Shown here one piece after another: positions 27,431 through 36,196 of a stretch of 60,784 bases of DNA. The notes under the pieces were generated by a model. It was not told the origin of the DNA. It worked only from the letters and a program-made list of their open reading frames with translations, and did not search any database. Both the position numbers and the translations under genes were made by a program. The stretch spans positions 1-60,784 of the forward strand of contig NZ_JAMXWN010000016.1 in the NCBI RefSeq assembly GCF_024125425.1. Direction: 5' to 3'. This stretch comes from Sporolactobacillus kofuensis (GTDB taxonomy: Bacteria; Bacillota; Bacilli; Bacillales; Sporolactobacillaceae). Numbering within the stretch: the stretch's first letter is position 1; each line of letters begins with the position of its first letter.

Positions 27431-27500
27431 ACGCTCAATCCTTACTTTGAATCCATTATGTTTCGATTACTCTCTTGCCGCAAGCGTCTCGCATCATCGC
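27431..27500 (-). repeat. Dispersed intergenic repeat, copy C (short, internally deleted form)
   Basis: Read on the reverse strand, GATGCGAGACGC (the start of long copy B) is fused directly to TTGCGGCAAGAGAGTAATCG (the right part of copies A and B), followed by AATGGATTCAAAGTAAGGA and a GCGTTTTTTT end. About 75 bases present in copy B are absent. Confidence 0.68.
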
Positions 27501-27637
27501 TGTATTTTTTAAAACTAAGTAGCACATTTTATCGTTTCATTCGAGTGGTGTCCGGCAGCCCATGCAGATCATGAATGCCTCTTACCTATATCAAAGAGCT
27601 GGATCGTCTTTTATTGCTACGCGCCTAATCCATAACT

Positions 27638-29914
27638 TTACTTTTCAAAGTGTGAGCCAAGATCCTGAATTAGTCTATGAAGCGATTGATGATCAATCAA
27701 TGACCCTTGCGTGTGTTTCTCATAAAGGAGTTGCTCATAGGCATCTGTTAATTTCTGCATTTTAGTGTCCGATAACTTCTCATCCACTCGATTGGCGAAT
27801 TCCCTTAATGTTTCAGTATCCTTGCGTTTTAAGCCATGTAAAGCCATAAGGCTGAGCAGTCCAAGATAGGCCCGCTGAAAATCCTGCTCGTTGTGTACAT
27901 TGATGTGCTGGATTTTCTTCAATTTAATTTTGGTCAGCCACCGTTTTCGTGTGCATACCGCAACAAACGTGCATGTAATAATAAGGGCAAATACAATCCA
28001 TGCCATAGGCAACCCATTCACATGTCCTTTCGATATGTGTTCTTGTGATGCCTTGTTTTTCTGATCACTACGTTGTTGCTGTGATTCATTTGTGTGCTTT
28101 TGCGCTTGCTGTTGCCGCCGGTCTGTTGATGCAGATGTACCAGAGGATTGACCCTGCTTGCTTTCCGAACCATGCACAGATTTGCCTGATTGCGATGCTT
28201 TTGTCTTATCCGTGGAAGACGAACTGGCAAACTGATTTGGATTGTTGAACGACGGAGTTGGCTCAAAGCTTATCCAACCACTTCCTGGAAAATAGACTTC
28301 TCCCCAAGAATGGGCATCTTCATTTGTAATTTGATATTTATTGAGATAGACCTGTTTACCCTTCACTTTATCTTTAACTTGGCCTTGATACTCTCCAGTC
28401 GTGAACCCTTTCACCCAACGAGCAGGAATGCCGCTTGCTCGAAGCAGAATAACCATGGACGTAGAAAAATTATCACAGTATCCGACTTTTGAATCAAATA
28501 AAAATTGATCAACATAGTCCTGTCCTTTTGCCGGACGCGGTACATGTTCCGTTGAATAGGTGAAGCGTGAGGAACGTAAGTAATCGACGACCGCCTTTAC
28601 TTGATCATATCGATTAGACTTCCCAGCTGTCAGACTTTGTCCCAAATTGATGACACGGCTCGGTAATGAATCGGGAAGCTGTAAATACCGTTTACGGATT
28701 ACCTCAGGATCAGTTGTGGCCGTTGATTGACGCAAGCGCTGCATTTGATAAATTGGCTCGTCATAGACCAGTTGTTCCGAAGACACCCATTGCTCATTCG
28801 TGGTCAATACCTGACCTGTTGTCTGTTCATAGTTCAAGTGTCTCCCAGGTACACGAACCTGCACTGGTTGGCCGGTGTAGGGCAGGATTGCCGGGCTTTC
28901 TTTAGAAAAATGTATTGTAGCTGTCTCGCGATTTGTTCGCGTTTGCTTCCCATATAAGCCAACCAATGATGATAAGGACTGATTTTCGTTAATTGGCAAA
29001 TAGAAATGATTGCTATCATCCCAACCATGTCCCGTATAGTAATCTTTGTATGCGACACGCCAATATCCGGGGTTGCCGCTGATGTTCGCTGTAAACAACG
29101 GTGTTGTATCCATATTGAGCGATCCACCAAGCCGTGAGTCATCTTGATCATAACCAATACGCTGATTATCTGAGAAGAAAGAACCCTTTTGAACGAATGG
29201 GAATGAAAGACTGCTCAAGTAATTGGAAGGTGTGTTCCAATGTACGGTAGGCTTCGGTACCAATAGTGCAAACAGCAACAGCACGACTCCAAGAACAAGT
29301 CCGGAGGTAAACCATGAAATTGTTTGTTTTATCGTTTGTGGCTTAGACGTACTGTACGTGAATAGAGTCCATTTATTGAGTATCACTAATAGCAGTGATG
29401 CGATCGTAACCATGATCATTGATCGATCGGCGTTAAAAGAGGTAAATGTATCGATTAAGGCAAGGCTTAGAATCGCTAGAGTGATCAAAAGACCCACGTG
29501 TCCATTAGCCAGCCAATGTCGAATGCCAAACAAAATAAATCCGAAAAGAATGAAAAACAGAAATGCAGTGAACGGGTCACTGAGTAAATAGAATTGTCCT
29601 TGCCACACATGACCAAAATTTCTTATGAGCTCTGCATACAATGGACGCATCCAATGAAGCGAAAACAGCTGTTCATTTCGATAGAAATAGAAATGTAACT
29701 GAAACAGAATCATAATTCCGCAGGTACTCGCACTGACCCATCTTGGACATTTGAAATAAAACATCAGCACCATTGCAAGAATAAAGAGGAACCACAGCCG
29801 AGTAGAATTCAGGATTGTCAATACAAAGACCGGTTGCAGACTTGTCCATAAGATAATGAATGTCAAGAGATAGATCAGAAAGCGTACCAACCGTTGCATT
29901 GAAAAGATGTGCAT
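27638..29914 (-). CDS. Membrane transglutaminase-like protein (TgpA type, DUF3488/DUF4129)
   Basis: 758 residues: six or so N-terminal transmembrane helices (residues 1-210), an extracytoplasmic transglutaminase domain with Cys in KVGYCDNFSTSM, His in NEDAHSWGEVYF and Asp/Glu in SFEPTPSF, a Ser/Gln/Lys-rich linker, one C-terminal membrane helix (GLPMAWIVFALII) and a cytoplasmic DUF4129 tail. The start ATG 29914 follows AGGTGAG and lies just past the DUF58 stop. It forms a three-gene operon with moxR and DUF58. The family's substrate is unknown. Confidence 0.88.
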   Translation of the reverse strand: MHIFSMQRLVRFLIYLLTFIILWTSLQPVFVLTILNSTRLWFLFILAMVLMFYFKCPRWVSASTCGIMILFQLHFYFYRNEQLFSLHWMRPLYAELIRNFGHVWQGQFYLLSDPFTAFLFFILFGFILFGIRHWLANGHVGLLITLAILSLALIDTFTSFNADRSMIMVTIASLLLVILNKWTLFTYSTSKPQTIKQTISWFTSGLVLGVVLLLFALLVPKPTVHWNTPSNYLSSLSFPFVQKGSFFSDNQRIGYDQDDSRLGGSLNMDTTPLFTANISGNPGYWRVAYKDYYTGHGWDDSNHFYLPINENQSLSSLVGLYGKQTRTNRETATIHFSKESPAILPYTGQPVQVRVPGRHLNYEQTTGQVLTTNEQWVSSEQLVYDEPIYQMQRLRQSTATTDPEVIRKRYLQLPDSLPSRVINLGQSLTAGKSNRYDQVKAVVDYLRSSRFTYSTEHVPRPAKGQDYVDQFLFDSKVGYCDNFSTSMVILLRASGIPARWVKGFTTGEYQGQVKDKVKGKQVYLNKYQITNEDAHSWGEVYFPGSGWISFEPTPSFNNPNQFASSSSTDKTKASQSGKSVHGSESKQGQSSGTSASTDRRQQQAQKHTNESQQQRSDQKNKASQEHISKGHVNGLPMAWIVFALIITCTFVAVCTRKRWLTKIKLKKIQHINVHNEQDFQRAYLGLLSLMALHGLKRKDTETLREFANRVDEKLSDTKMQKLTDAYEQLLYEKHTQGSLIDHQSLHRLIQDLGSHFEK

Positions 29915-29915
29915 T

Positions 29916-31091
29916 TCACTCACCTGCCTTTTCCCGAGATTGCTCAACTCTTGGCAGAACATTTAAGGTAAACCAAGCAGTGTTCATGTGTTTCATCTTC
30001 GTGTGACCAGTGTTTTCAGTTAGAAAGAACATGGTTTGGTGTTGTCTTGAAATGTTGGCAAACTGTTTCATTGACGCTGCGAGTTTGGAATCCGTACTTA
30101 CCGCATAACCCATTTTCCTCTTATTTCCAGACATGACCACATCTTCAATGGTCAGCGCTTGTTCCTTCGTTAATTCTGCAAGGGCACGAAAAGCAGAGGT
30201 TAATGCCTGCCGTGCAGTCGCATGGAGAAGGAGCGGTTTTCCCTCTATTCGATACGTCAAAAGCACAGTCACACCCTGTCCGATCAATGCTTTAACTAAA
30301 GAGGCAGTGCATGACACTGCATCGTCAAAAAGTTGATCTGAATCCTGATCACTGCATACAAGGGCAACAGAGGCAAGAAGCTCACGTTCAGTTTCAAACT
30401 GTTTGGTTACAAGCACGTTCGTTCTCGCTGTTGATTTCCAATCAAGCCAGGAAGGACGATCATTCGGACGATAAGTCCGTACCCCGGAAAAACCGGATCG
30501 ATCCGTTTCTTGTGCGGTTTGATACAATCCTTGCTGTCGAAGACTAAGAGCCGATAGCGAGAGATAGTGAAGTTGTGGATAGACATAGACCGTTGATGTA
30601 CACGGTAAACGGACGGTCTTCTCAAAGAATCCGAATGGATCACTCACGTTAAGAACAACGCCAGTAAAAACACATTTTCCCCGTTGAACATGAGTGAGCA
30701 TCAAAGTAAACGTAGCTTCACGTCCGAACCAAACAAGTAGACCATCCGACTTTTCATTTGATAAGACAAAAGGATGCTTAGTGTCCTCATGAACCGTAAC
30801 AAGAAAGAATGGGAGCAGCCAACGTCTTTTTAACTTAATCTCTGTATGGATCGTATCTCCAGAAAAATAGTGTGATTTCTTAATGGAGCGCTCCACTTGA
30901 ACGGATTGAAAAGGATAAAGAAGAAGCAGCGCAACATAGAACACAATTGGAAGAAACAAGGAGAAGAGAAACCAGCCCAAAAAGCCTCCTTGACTAAGTG
31001 CAAAAAGAAACAGTAGGGCACCAACGCTGAAGAGAAGTACGAAACGTCCAGCAGTGCCCTGCATCCATTTAGTCACTACAGTGCCGATCAT
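29916..31091 (-). CDS. DUF58 membrane protein
   Basis: 391 residues with two N-terminal hydrophobic segments (about 17-60) and the DUF58 signature TYRPNDRPSWLDWKSTARTN near residue 205, followed by a von Willebrand-like C-terminal region. DUF58 proteins typically accompany MoxR ATPases and transglutaminase-like proteins and may act in maturation of envelope factors. ATG overlaps the moxR stop by four bases. The molecular activity is unknown. Confidence 0.88.
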   Translation of the reverse strand: MIGTVVTKWMQGTAGRFVLLFSVGALLFLFALSQGGFLGWFLFSLFLPIVFYVALLLLYPFQSVQVERSIKKSHYFSGDTIHTEIKLKRRWLLPFFLVTVHEDTKHPFVLSNEKSDGLLVWFGREATFTLMLTHVQRGKCVFTGVVLNVSDPFGFFEKTVRLPCTSTVYVYPQLHYLSLSALSLRQQGLYQTAQETDRSGFSGVRTYRPNDRPSWLDWKSTARTNVLVTKQFETERELLASVALVCSDQDSDQLFDDAVSCTASLVKALIGQGVTVLLTYRIEGKPLLLHATARQALTSAFRALAELTKEQALTIEDVVMSGNKRKMGYAVSTDSKLAASMKQFANISRQHQTMFFLTENTGHTKMKHMNTAWFTLNVLPRVEQSREKAGE

Positions 31092-32053
31092 TTCACTGTT
31101 TCTCTCTTCATAACCGGAACTTTAATGGTTTCTATTAGATCCCCGATTAGCTCTTTACCATTCTGGTGATCATAAAGTGCTTCTTGATTCAAGAGCAAAC
31201 GGTGACCAAGAACATAAGGAGCTACAGCTTTCACATCATCCGGGATTGCATAATCACGCTGCTCAATAAATGCATACGCTTGTACCGCCTGAAATAAGGC
31301 GATTGTCCCGCGCGGACTGACGCCAAGTGTGATTAAAGGATGAGCACGTGTCGCTTCAATAAGATCCATAATGTAGTTTTTCATTTCTTCAGATACATAG
31401 ACAGAAGAAACCTGATGGCGAAGTTTCAGGATATCGGTAACCGACAAAATTGGTGTTAACCGGCGAAGAGGATCTTGATCTTGAACACGGTTCAGGAGAG
31501 ACAGTTCATCCTTACGATCCGGATAACCCATTGATAATTTTATTAAAAAACGATCAAGCTGAGCCTCAGGTAATGCATAGGTTCCTTCATAGTCTACAGG
31601 GTTCTGCGTCGCCATAACGAAAAAGAGTTCAGGAAGATCCCTAGTCACACCGTCAACCGTAACATGACCCTCGGCCATTCCTTCAAGCAGTGCAGATTGA
31701 GTCTTCGGTGATGTTCGGTTGATCTCATCTGCAAGAATAATATTCCCCATGAGTGGTCCAGGTCGAAACTCAAATTGTCCTTTTTTTTGATTGTAAATCG
31801 ACAATCCGGTAATGTCGGACGGGAGCAAATCAGGCGTGAATTGAATACGTTTAAAGTCCGCACCTACAGACTTTGCAATCGCATGAACCAAGACCGTTTT
31901 GCCTACACCAGGGATGTCTTCGATCAATACATGACCGCCTGCCAGAAGTGCAACGGATATTAGTTTCACAACATGTCTTTTTCCAACAACAACAGTTTCC
32001 ACATGATCAATAAGATCTGAAATCAAATGGTGCATAGCTACACGTGAATTCAT
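31088..32053 (-). CDS. MoxR-type AAA+ ATPase
   Basis: 321 residues. Walker A IEDIPGVGKTVL (about 42-53), Walker B IILADEINRTSPK (about 106-118), sensor and arginine motifs (FVMATQNPVDYEGTYALPEA), and a C-terminal lid. MoxR ATPases are chaperones for partner assembly, here probably the DUF58 protein. I prefer ATG 32053 with GAGGGA upstream; ATG 32095 lacks an SD and lies next to the likely promoter's transcription start. Confidence 0.92.
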   Translation of the reverse strand: MNSRVAMHHLISDLIDHVETVVVGKRHVVKLISVALLAGGHVLIEDIPGVGKTVLVHAIAKSVGADFKRIQFTPDLLPSDITGLSIYNQKKGQFEFRPGPLMGNIILADEINRTSPKTQSALLEGMAEGHVTVDGVTRDLPELFFVMATQNPVDYEGTYALPEAQLDRFLIKLSMGYPDRKDELSLLNRVQDQDPLRRLTPILSVTDILKLRHQVSSVYVSEEMKNYIMDLIEATRAHPLITLGVSPRGTIALFQAVQAYAFIEQRDYAIPDDVKAVAPYVLGHRLLLNQEALYDHQNGKELIGDLIETIKVPVMKRETVK

Positions 32054-32189
32054 AACTTCCCTCGATTCCGATAATTTTCCGATTATTTCAACCATTTAAT
32101 TCTATTGTACAGAAATCATGCGCGCATTTCCAAAACTATCAGTCATTTACTTACAAAATGCAAACATATTGGAACGAAACGAGTAGTAA

Positions 32190-32211
32190 GAAAAACCGGG
32201 CTAAGCCCGGT
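32190..32211 (-). terminator. Second, isolated terminator-like hairpin
   Basis: ACCGGGCTTAGCCCGGT followed by TTTTC on the reverse strand. It is about 220 bases beyond the hemAT terminator, with no gene between. Confidence 0.65.
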
Positions 32212-32432
32212 CCTCGTCTGTCACGATTAATAGAATTCTTATTGTTTGTCAGATTCAGATTAGTTTCTTCAAAACATTTGCGTCAGCTTGCTCATAAAAA
32301 AATTAAGAAGAAACATTACACTGTTCGCGCGTATCTGTTGTTTTTCGAGCATAAGCCCGATCCCATTGTCATAAACATAAATTTTTGTGCAGCATCAACA
32401 CGTCACGATTAAAATGAAATTCCTAAACAATG

Positions 32433-32467
32433 AAAAAAGAACACACGGCTTATCCGTCTGTTCTTTT
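32433..32467 (-). terminator. hemAT terminator
   Basis: On the reverse strand AAAAGAACAGACGG pairs with CCGTGTGTTCTTTT, with a U tract. Confidence 0.85.
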
Positions 32468-32496
32468 CCGTATTTATTTTGTATCGTTAGGAACAC

Positions 32497-33783
32497 TTAT
32501 AATTTGTTCTTCAATTGTTCTGCTGACGCAACCAATGTTTCAACACCTTTGCTTAACTCATGAGTAATTTCAGCAAGTTTGTCAATACTCTGATCCGTCA
32601 CAGAAGAAAGACGGCTATTCTGATCAGCAGAATCGATAATTCCTTCAAAGCGTTCTCCAGTGTGCGTCGACTCCTCCATACTTTTCTGGATGATTGAGGT
32701 GGTCTTCTCAAGAGAACCGACGACATTGCCTGTAACTGTTGCCGATCTTTTGATCAGTTCAGAAATTTGGCCCATCGCGTTGTTGGTTGCTTCAGCTAAT
32801 TTTTGAATTTCCTGAGCCACGACCGTAAATCCCTTGCCGTATTCACCAGCTCTCGCTGCTTCAATCGCTGAATTAATTGCGAGAATATGTGTCTGTTCGG
32901 AGATGTCTTTGACGAGTACCGTAACTTCTTCGATCTGTTTCGATGAGGTTTCCAACTCCGCAACCATTTTTCCTGTATCTTGTACGGAAGTATTGGCAGC
33001 CATCACTTGAACAAACAGTTGTTCAAGCTGCTCCTGACCCTCCGCAGCATGCTTTTTTGTATTCTCGGAGTACTCACTTCTTTGGTTTGAATTCGCTCTT
33101 ACCCTCTTGAACTGATTTTGCAAATGATCGACCAGTTGTTTGCTCCGCTCGGATAATGCGATTAAGTCATCACTGACACCAAGAATGGATGTTTTCAAAT
33201 CAGTACGACCAATTTCATATTCTTTCTTCAGTGATTTCTCATACTCGTTGTCATAGGCTTCGAGGACAAGCTGTTGCTCGAAACTGATCAATTTATTAAT
33301 GCAGCGAATCGCGCAATCAACATCTTGGGTAGATGGACCATGTTTTAAAACGATTTCAATTAAATTCGATAATAAACTTTGAAATGTCCCCATGTAGTAC
33401 TGTGGTGTCAGGCCAATACGAAAGTGCATAACCCCAACGCGGTATCTTCGATCCAGAAAAGCCTTGTCAATGACCCCAGAGAACAGTTCCAGCACATGCG
33501 TCGCTAACGTCCTGCTTAACTTTTCAACCGAACTATAGTTATCAATGATTTTTCGCAATGAGTCAATCTTAGAAAAACTCTCATAAAATTCTTCCGCTAT
33601 TCGATTAATCTCTTTTTCAACGAGTGGATGAAGCATCTTCATGACTTGAAGATCTGCATCGGTGATGCGAAGCATCTGGATTTTCTCAAGGACAAGTGAA
33701 TCCGTGACATCAATGGTCACTTTCTCTGATTTCGCTTTATCAATCCAAGATTGCTTGCTTGCTCTTTTTTTTAATAACGGCAT
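32497..33783 (-). CDS. hemAT: HemAT-type globin-coupled oxygen chemoreceptor
   Basis: 428 residues, soluble. Residues about 25-185 are a globin-sensor domain: proximal heme ligand His120 in [10 protein letters not shown] and distal Tyr67 in EEFYES align with the known His and Tyr of B. subtilis HemAT. Residues about 200-428 are a methyl-accepting signalling hairpin with tip [20 protein letters not shown]. It should bind oxygen and signal to CheA/CheW. It is downstream of a related globin-coupled GGDEF-EAL gene on the same strand, with its own terminator. Confidence 0.93.
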   Translation of the reverse strand: MPLLKKRASKQSWIDKAKSEKVTIDVTDSLVLEKIQMLRITDADLQVMKMLHPLVEKEINRIAEEFYESFSKIDSLRKIIDNYSSVEKLSRTLATHVLELFSGVIDKAFLDRRYRVGVMHFRIGLTPQYYMGTFQSLLSNLIEIVLKHGPSTQDVDCAIRCINKLISFEQQLVLEAYDNEYEKSLKKEYEIGRTDLKTSILGVSDDLIALSERSKQLVDHLQNQFKRVRANSNQRSEYSENTKKHAAEGQEQLEQLFVQVMAANTSVQDTGKMVAELETSSKQIEEVTVLVKDISEQTHILAINSAIEAARAGEYGKGFTVVAQEIQKLAEATNNAMGQISELIKRSATVTGNVVGSLEKTTSIIQKSMEESTHTGERFEGIIDSADQNSRLSSVTDQSIDKLAEITHELSKGVETLVASAEQLKNKL

Positions 33784-33917
33784 CTTTGCCCTCCCCTATC
33801 TTGTCCTTATGGCATGCGACAAAAGCACTGCTCCACGCACAGACAAGATCAGTACATTGATCAAATGTATGATAGTTCCAGTGTACCAGTTTTTTATGAA
33901 AACCGACGATTCTTCAC

Positions 33918-33940
33918 AATTTAGCCATAATTTAGCCATA
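33918..33940. repeat. Tandem 11-base repeat
   Basis: AATTTAGCCAT occurs twice back to back, starting right after the stop of the GGDEF-EAL gene in the direction of transcription. Function unknown; it may be chance slippage. Confidence 0.6.
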
Positions 33941-33942
33941 AT

Positions 33943-35799
33943 TCACGCCAAATATTTAATGGAAAATTCATCCTCTGCCAAGGGCTGACTGTAATAGTAG
34001 CCTTGAATCACCTGACAGCGACAAGATTCGATCGCTTTTAATTGCTCCTTTGTTTCAATTCCTTCCACAATAACATCGATCCACAAATGTTCAGCCATGG
34101 AGACAATCGCAGCAACAATTGCTTGATCTCGACTACTTTCAGCAATATCCATCACAAAGGACCGATCAATTTTCAACTGATTGATCGGCAAGCTTTTCAA
34201 ATAGCTGAGCGAACTATAACCGGTCCCAAAATCATCGAGACTGACCCCTATACCGATCGATCGAATCTCACTTAATACCCGCATTGAACGGTCGAGATCA
34301 TCTGCCATGGTCGATTCAGTGATTTCCAGTTCAAGGTACTTAGGGTTAAGTCCACTTGTTTCAAGGATATGCCACAATTTTTTTACAAGCATGTCATCAT
34401 GAAATTGATTAAATGATAGATTAACCGAAATCGGAACCTTTGGTGCTCCATGATCATGCCAATACTTCATCTGTTTGCATGCTTTTTTCAACACCCACCA
34501 GCTAATATCTCGGATCATCCCTGTTTCTTCAGCGACGGAGATAAAACCACTCGGCGGAACAACCCCCTTCTTCGGATGCATCCATCGAATGAGGGCTTCT
34601 ACGCCAGTAAGTTTGCTGCTTTGCGCATTCACTTGAGGTTGATAATAAAGAACAAATTGATGATTGTATAAGGCTGTCTGCAATTCATTTTCTGTATTCA
34701 CTTTTTCTAGAAGTTGCTGATGCAAGTGATTGTTGTAAAAGAAATAACTGTCCCGGTTTCTCTTCTTCGCTTCACGTAAAGCAGCGTCGGCGCTCGCCTG
34801 AATTTGAACACTCGTTTCTCCGTCAAAGGGATATTCGGAGATACCAATACTAAATGTCCCGTAGATTTCTTTTCCCCCTATATGAAAGGGATTCTCAGAT
34901 GCCTGAATGAGCGTCTCCGCCAAATAAACCAATCCTCGCTTATTCAGACAATCTTCACAAACAATCATGAATTCATCACTGCTTATCCGGAACAGATCGG
35001 CATTGTAGTTTCTGAGAACGCCATTTATTCGCTCTGATAATGAAATCAGCAATTCATTTCCTGATGTTCGCCCGAAGATCTCATTGATAATTTTTAGTCG
35101 ATTTATATTGATTTTAAGCAATGAAAAAGTCCGCTTTGTCTGTGTGCGCATGTCAATCAATCGAGCAATGGTTTCATCAGCCAACAGATTATTTGGAAGT
35201 TCAGTAAGTGCATCATGATAGGCTTTGAATCGCATTTGTTCTTCTTTTTTCGCTTCAATAGCCGCCTTCTTGATTTGATAGCGATCCATCACCACTTGAT
35301 GTTCCAAATTCAAGATTTTTCCCAATGAATGCTCAATGCTTTCGACATAGTTCCATGGTCCGACTACTTGTTTGATGCTTTCTAAAAGAAATTTATGAAA
35401 ATGATAGAAACAAGCTACCTGATCCGCAAGACTGAATGCTTGTTCATAAAAAAAGTCCGCTTTTGCTTTGCAGCTAATAATAAAGTTTTGATCAATCCTT
35501 CCACTGAAAACCACTTCTACCTGTCCACGATAGACAATTTGTAATTTCTCGAGTACTGTTTGTGGAATGATCGTACTTTGTCCTCTAAACAACTCAGTAA
35601 CAACTTGACTCATCTGCTCCGCAATAGGCTCACGGTATCTCATCATTAACGGCTTTACCCAATTCAAAATTTGCAGATCTAATTGCTCAAGATGCAAAAT
35701 TCTAATCTGCTGCCGCGTATGCTCATCATTGATTGAAAGATCAACTTCCTGAGTCTTAATCTCTTTCAACCATTTCTCTTGATCCATAAACTCGCTCAT
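33943..35799 (-). CDS. Globin-coupled GGDEF-EAL protein lacking the heme histidine
   Basis: 618 residues: globin-sensor-like domain (about 15-175), then GGDEF (about 195-355) and EAL (about 370-615) domains for cyclic-di-GMP. Aligned with HemAT on SGRIDQNF, the proximal ligand position is Phe117 rather than His. The GGDEF signature is SSDEF, so cyclase activity is doubtful. The EAL domain keeps VEALIRW, SVNLSFNQF, LEITES, LDDFGTGYSS and VEGIET, so phosphodiesterase activity is plausible. The start ATG 35799 follows GAGGGTG. It is the upstream neighbour of hemAT, 159 bases apart. Confidence 0.87.
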   Translation of the reverse strand: MSEFMDQEKWLKEIKTQEVDLSINDEHTRQQIRILHLEQLDLQILNWVKPLMMRYREPIAEQMSQVVTELFRGQSTIIPQTVLEKLQIVYRGQVEVVFSGRIDQNFIISCKAKADFFYEQAFSLADQVACFYHFHKFLLESIKQVVGPWNYVESIEHSLGKILNLEHQVVMDRYQIKKAAIEAKKEEQMRFKAYHDALTELPNNLLADETIARLIDMRTQTKRTFSLLKININRLKIINEIFGRTSGNELLISLSERINGVLRNYNADLFRISSDEFMIVCEDCLNKRGLVYLAETLIQASENPFHIGGKEIYGTFSIGISEYPFDGETSVQIQASADAALREAKKRNRDSYFFYNNHLHQQLLEKVNTENELQTALYNHQFVLYYQPQVNAQSSKLTGVEALIRWMHPKKGVVPPSGFISVAEETGMIRDISWWVLKKACKQMKYWHDHGAPKVPISVNLSFNQFHDDMLVKKLWHILETSGLNPKYLELEITESTMADDLDRSMRVLSEIRSIGIGVSLDDFGTGYSSLSYLKSLPINQLKIDRSFVMDIAESSRDQAIVAAIVSMAEHLWIDVIVEGIETKEQLKAIESCRCQVIQGYYYSQPLAEDEFSIKYLA

Positions 35800-35989
35800 T
35801 GTTCTCGTTCACCCTCGTGGTTTCAAAGCTGCAAAGACCTTCTTATGGAGAATTGTCCACAATGTCTTTATCGTCACACCGTATCGAAATGTGAATGAAC
35901 TGAACCGTACTTTTATGTACTTTTTTGTGACAACCAAGCGTTGACGATAATAATATTTCATGCTAAGCTAACTCTTAATTAAATGAAAA

Positions 35990-36105
35990 CTCTTATAAAG
36001 AGTGGCGGAGGGACTGGCCCAATGAAGCCCGGCAACCTTTCATTTCTAATGAAAAGGTGCTAATTCCAGCAAGATCTCATCTCAAGAGGTCTTGAAAGAT
36101 AAGAG
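35990..36105 (+). ncRNA. SAM-I riboswitch (S-box) aptamer
   Basis: Canonical layout: P1 strands CTCTTAT (35990-35996) and ATAAGAG (36099-36105), core GGAGGGACTGGCCC, then TGAAGCCCGGCAACC, and the P3 hairpin CCTTTCATTTCTAATGAAAAGG. It binds S-adenosylmethionine and turns off the downstream metE by favouring the terminator at 36123-36158. Confidence 0.96.
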
Positions 36106-36122
36106 GGTGCGGATGATTGATC

Positions 36123-36158
36123 AAGCCTCTCTAGAATATAGAGAGGCTTTTGTTTGTT
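36123..36158 (+). terminator. SAM riboswitch expression-platform terminator
   Basis: AAGCCTCTC and GAGAGGCTT flank a short loop and are followed by T-rich sequence, 39 bases before metE. Confidence 0.88.
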
Positions 36159-36196
36159 CCCTCAAACAAACCCTACGATGTACAGGAGGACAAAGG

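Larger units (their letters stand above)
32054..32496. other. Intergenic region between moxR operon and hemAT
   Basis: It contains the moxR promoter area (a TACAAT at about 32103-32108, reverse strand), an isolated hairpin with U tract at 32190-32211, and the hemAT terminator at 32433-32467. An 84-codon forward frame is open here but has no ribosome site and crosses the hairpin. The 220 bases between the two reverse-strand terminators are unexplained (see findings). Confidence 0.55.
35800..36196. other. Divergent intergenic region with metE leader
   Basis: It holds the start of the reverse GGDEF-EAL gene on the left and the SAM-I riboswitch with its terminator on the right (both listed). The region between has no gene. 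The metE reading frame stays open for 35 codons upstream through the terminator, but that is not a plausible start. Confidence 0.7.

Noticed and set aside
32158-32412. 84-codon forward open frame between moxR and hemAT
   Set aside because: No Shine-Dalgarno, it crosses a GC-rich hairpin, and the sequence is basic and repetitive without domain features. I treat the region as noncoding.
36092-36196. N-terminal 35-residue extension of MetE
   Set aside because: It runs through the SAM riboswitch 3' P1 strand and the terminator; ATG 36197 has a proper ribosome site and matches the family start.
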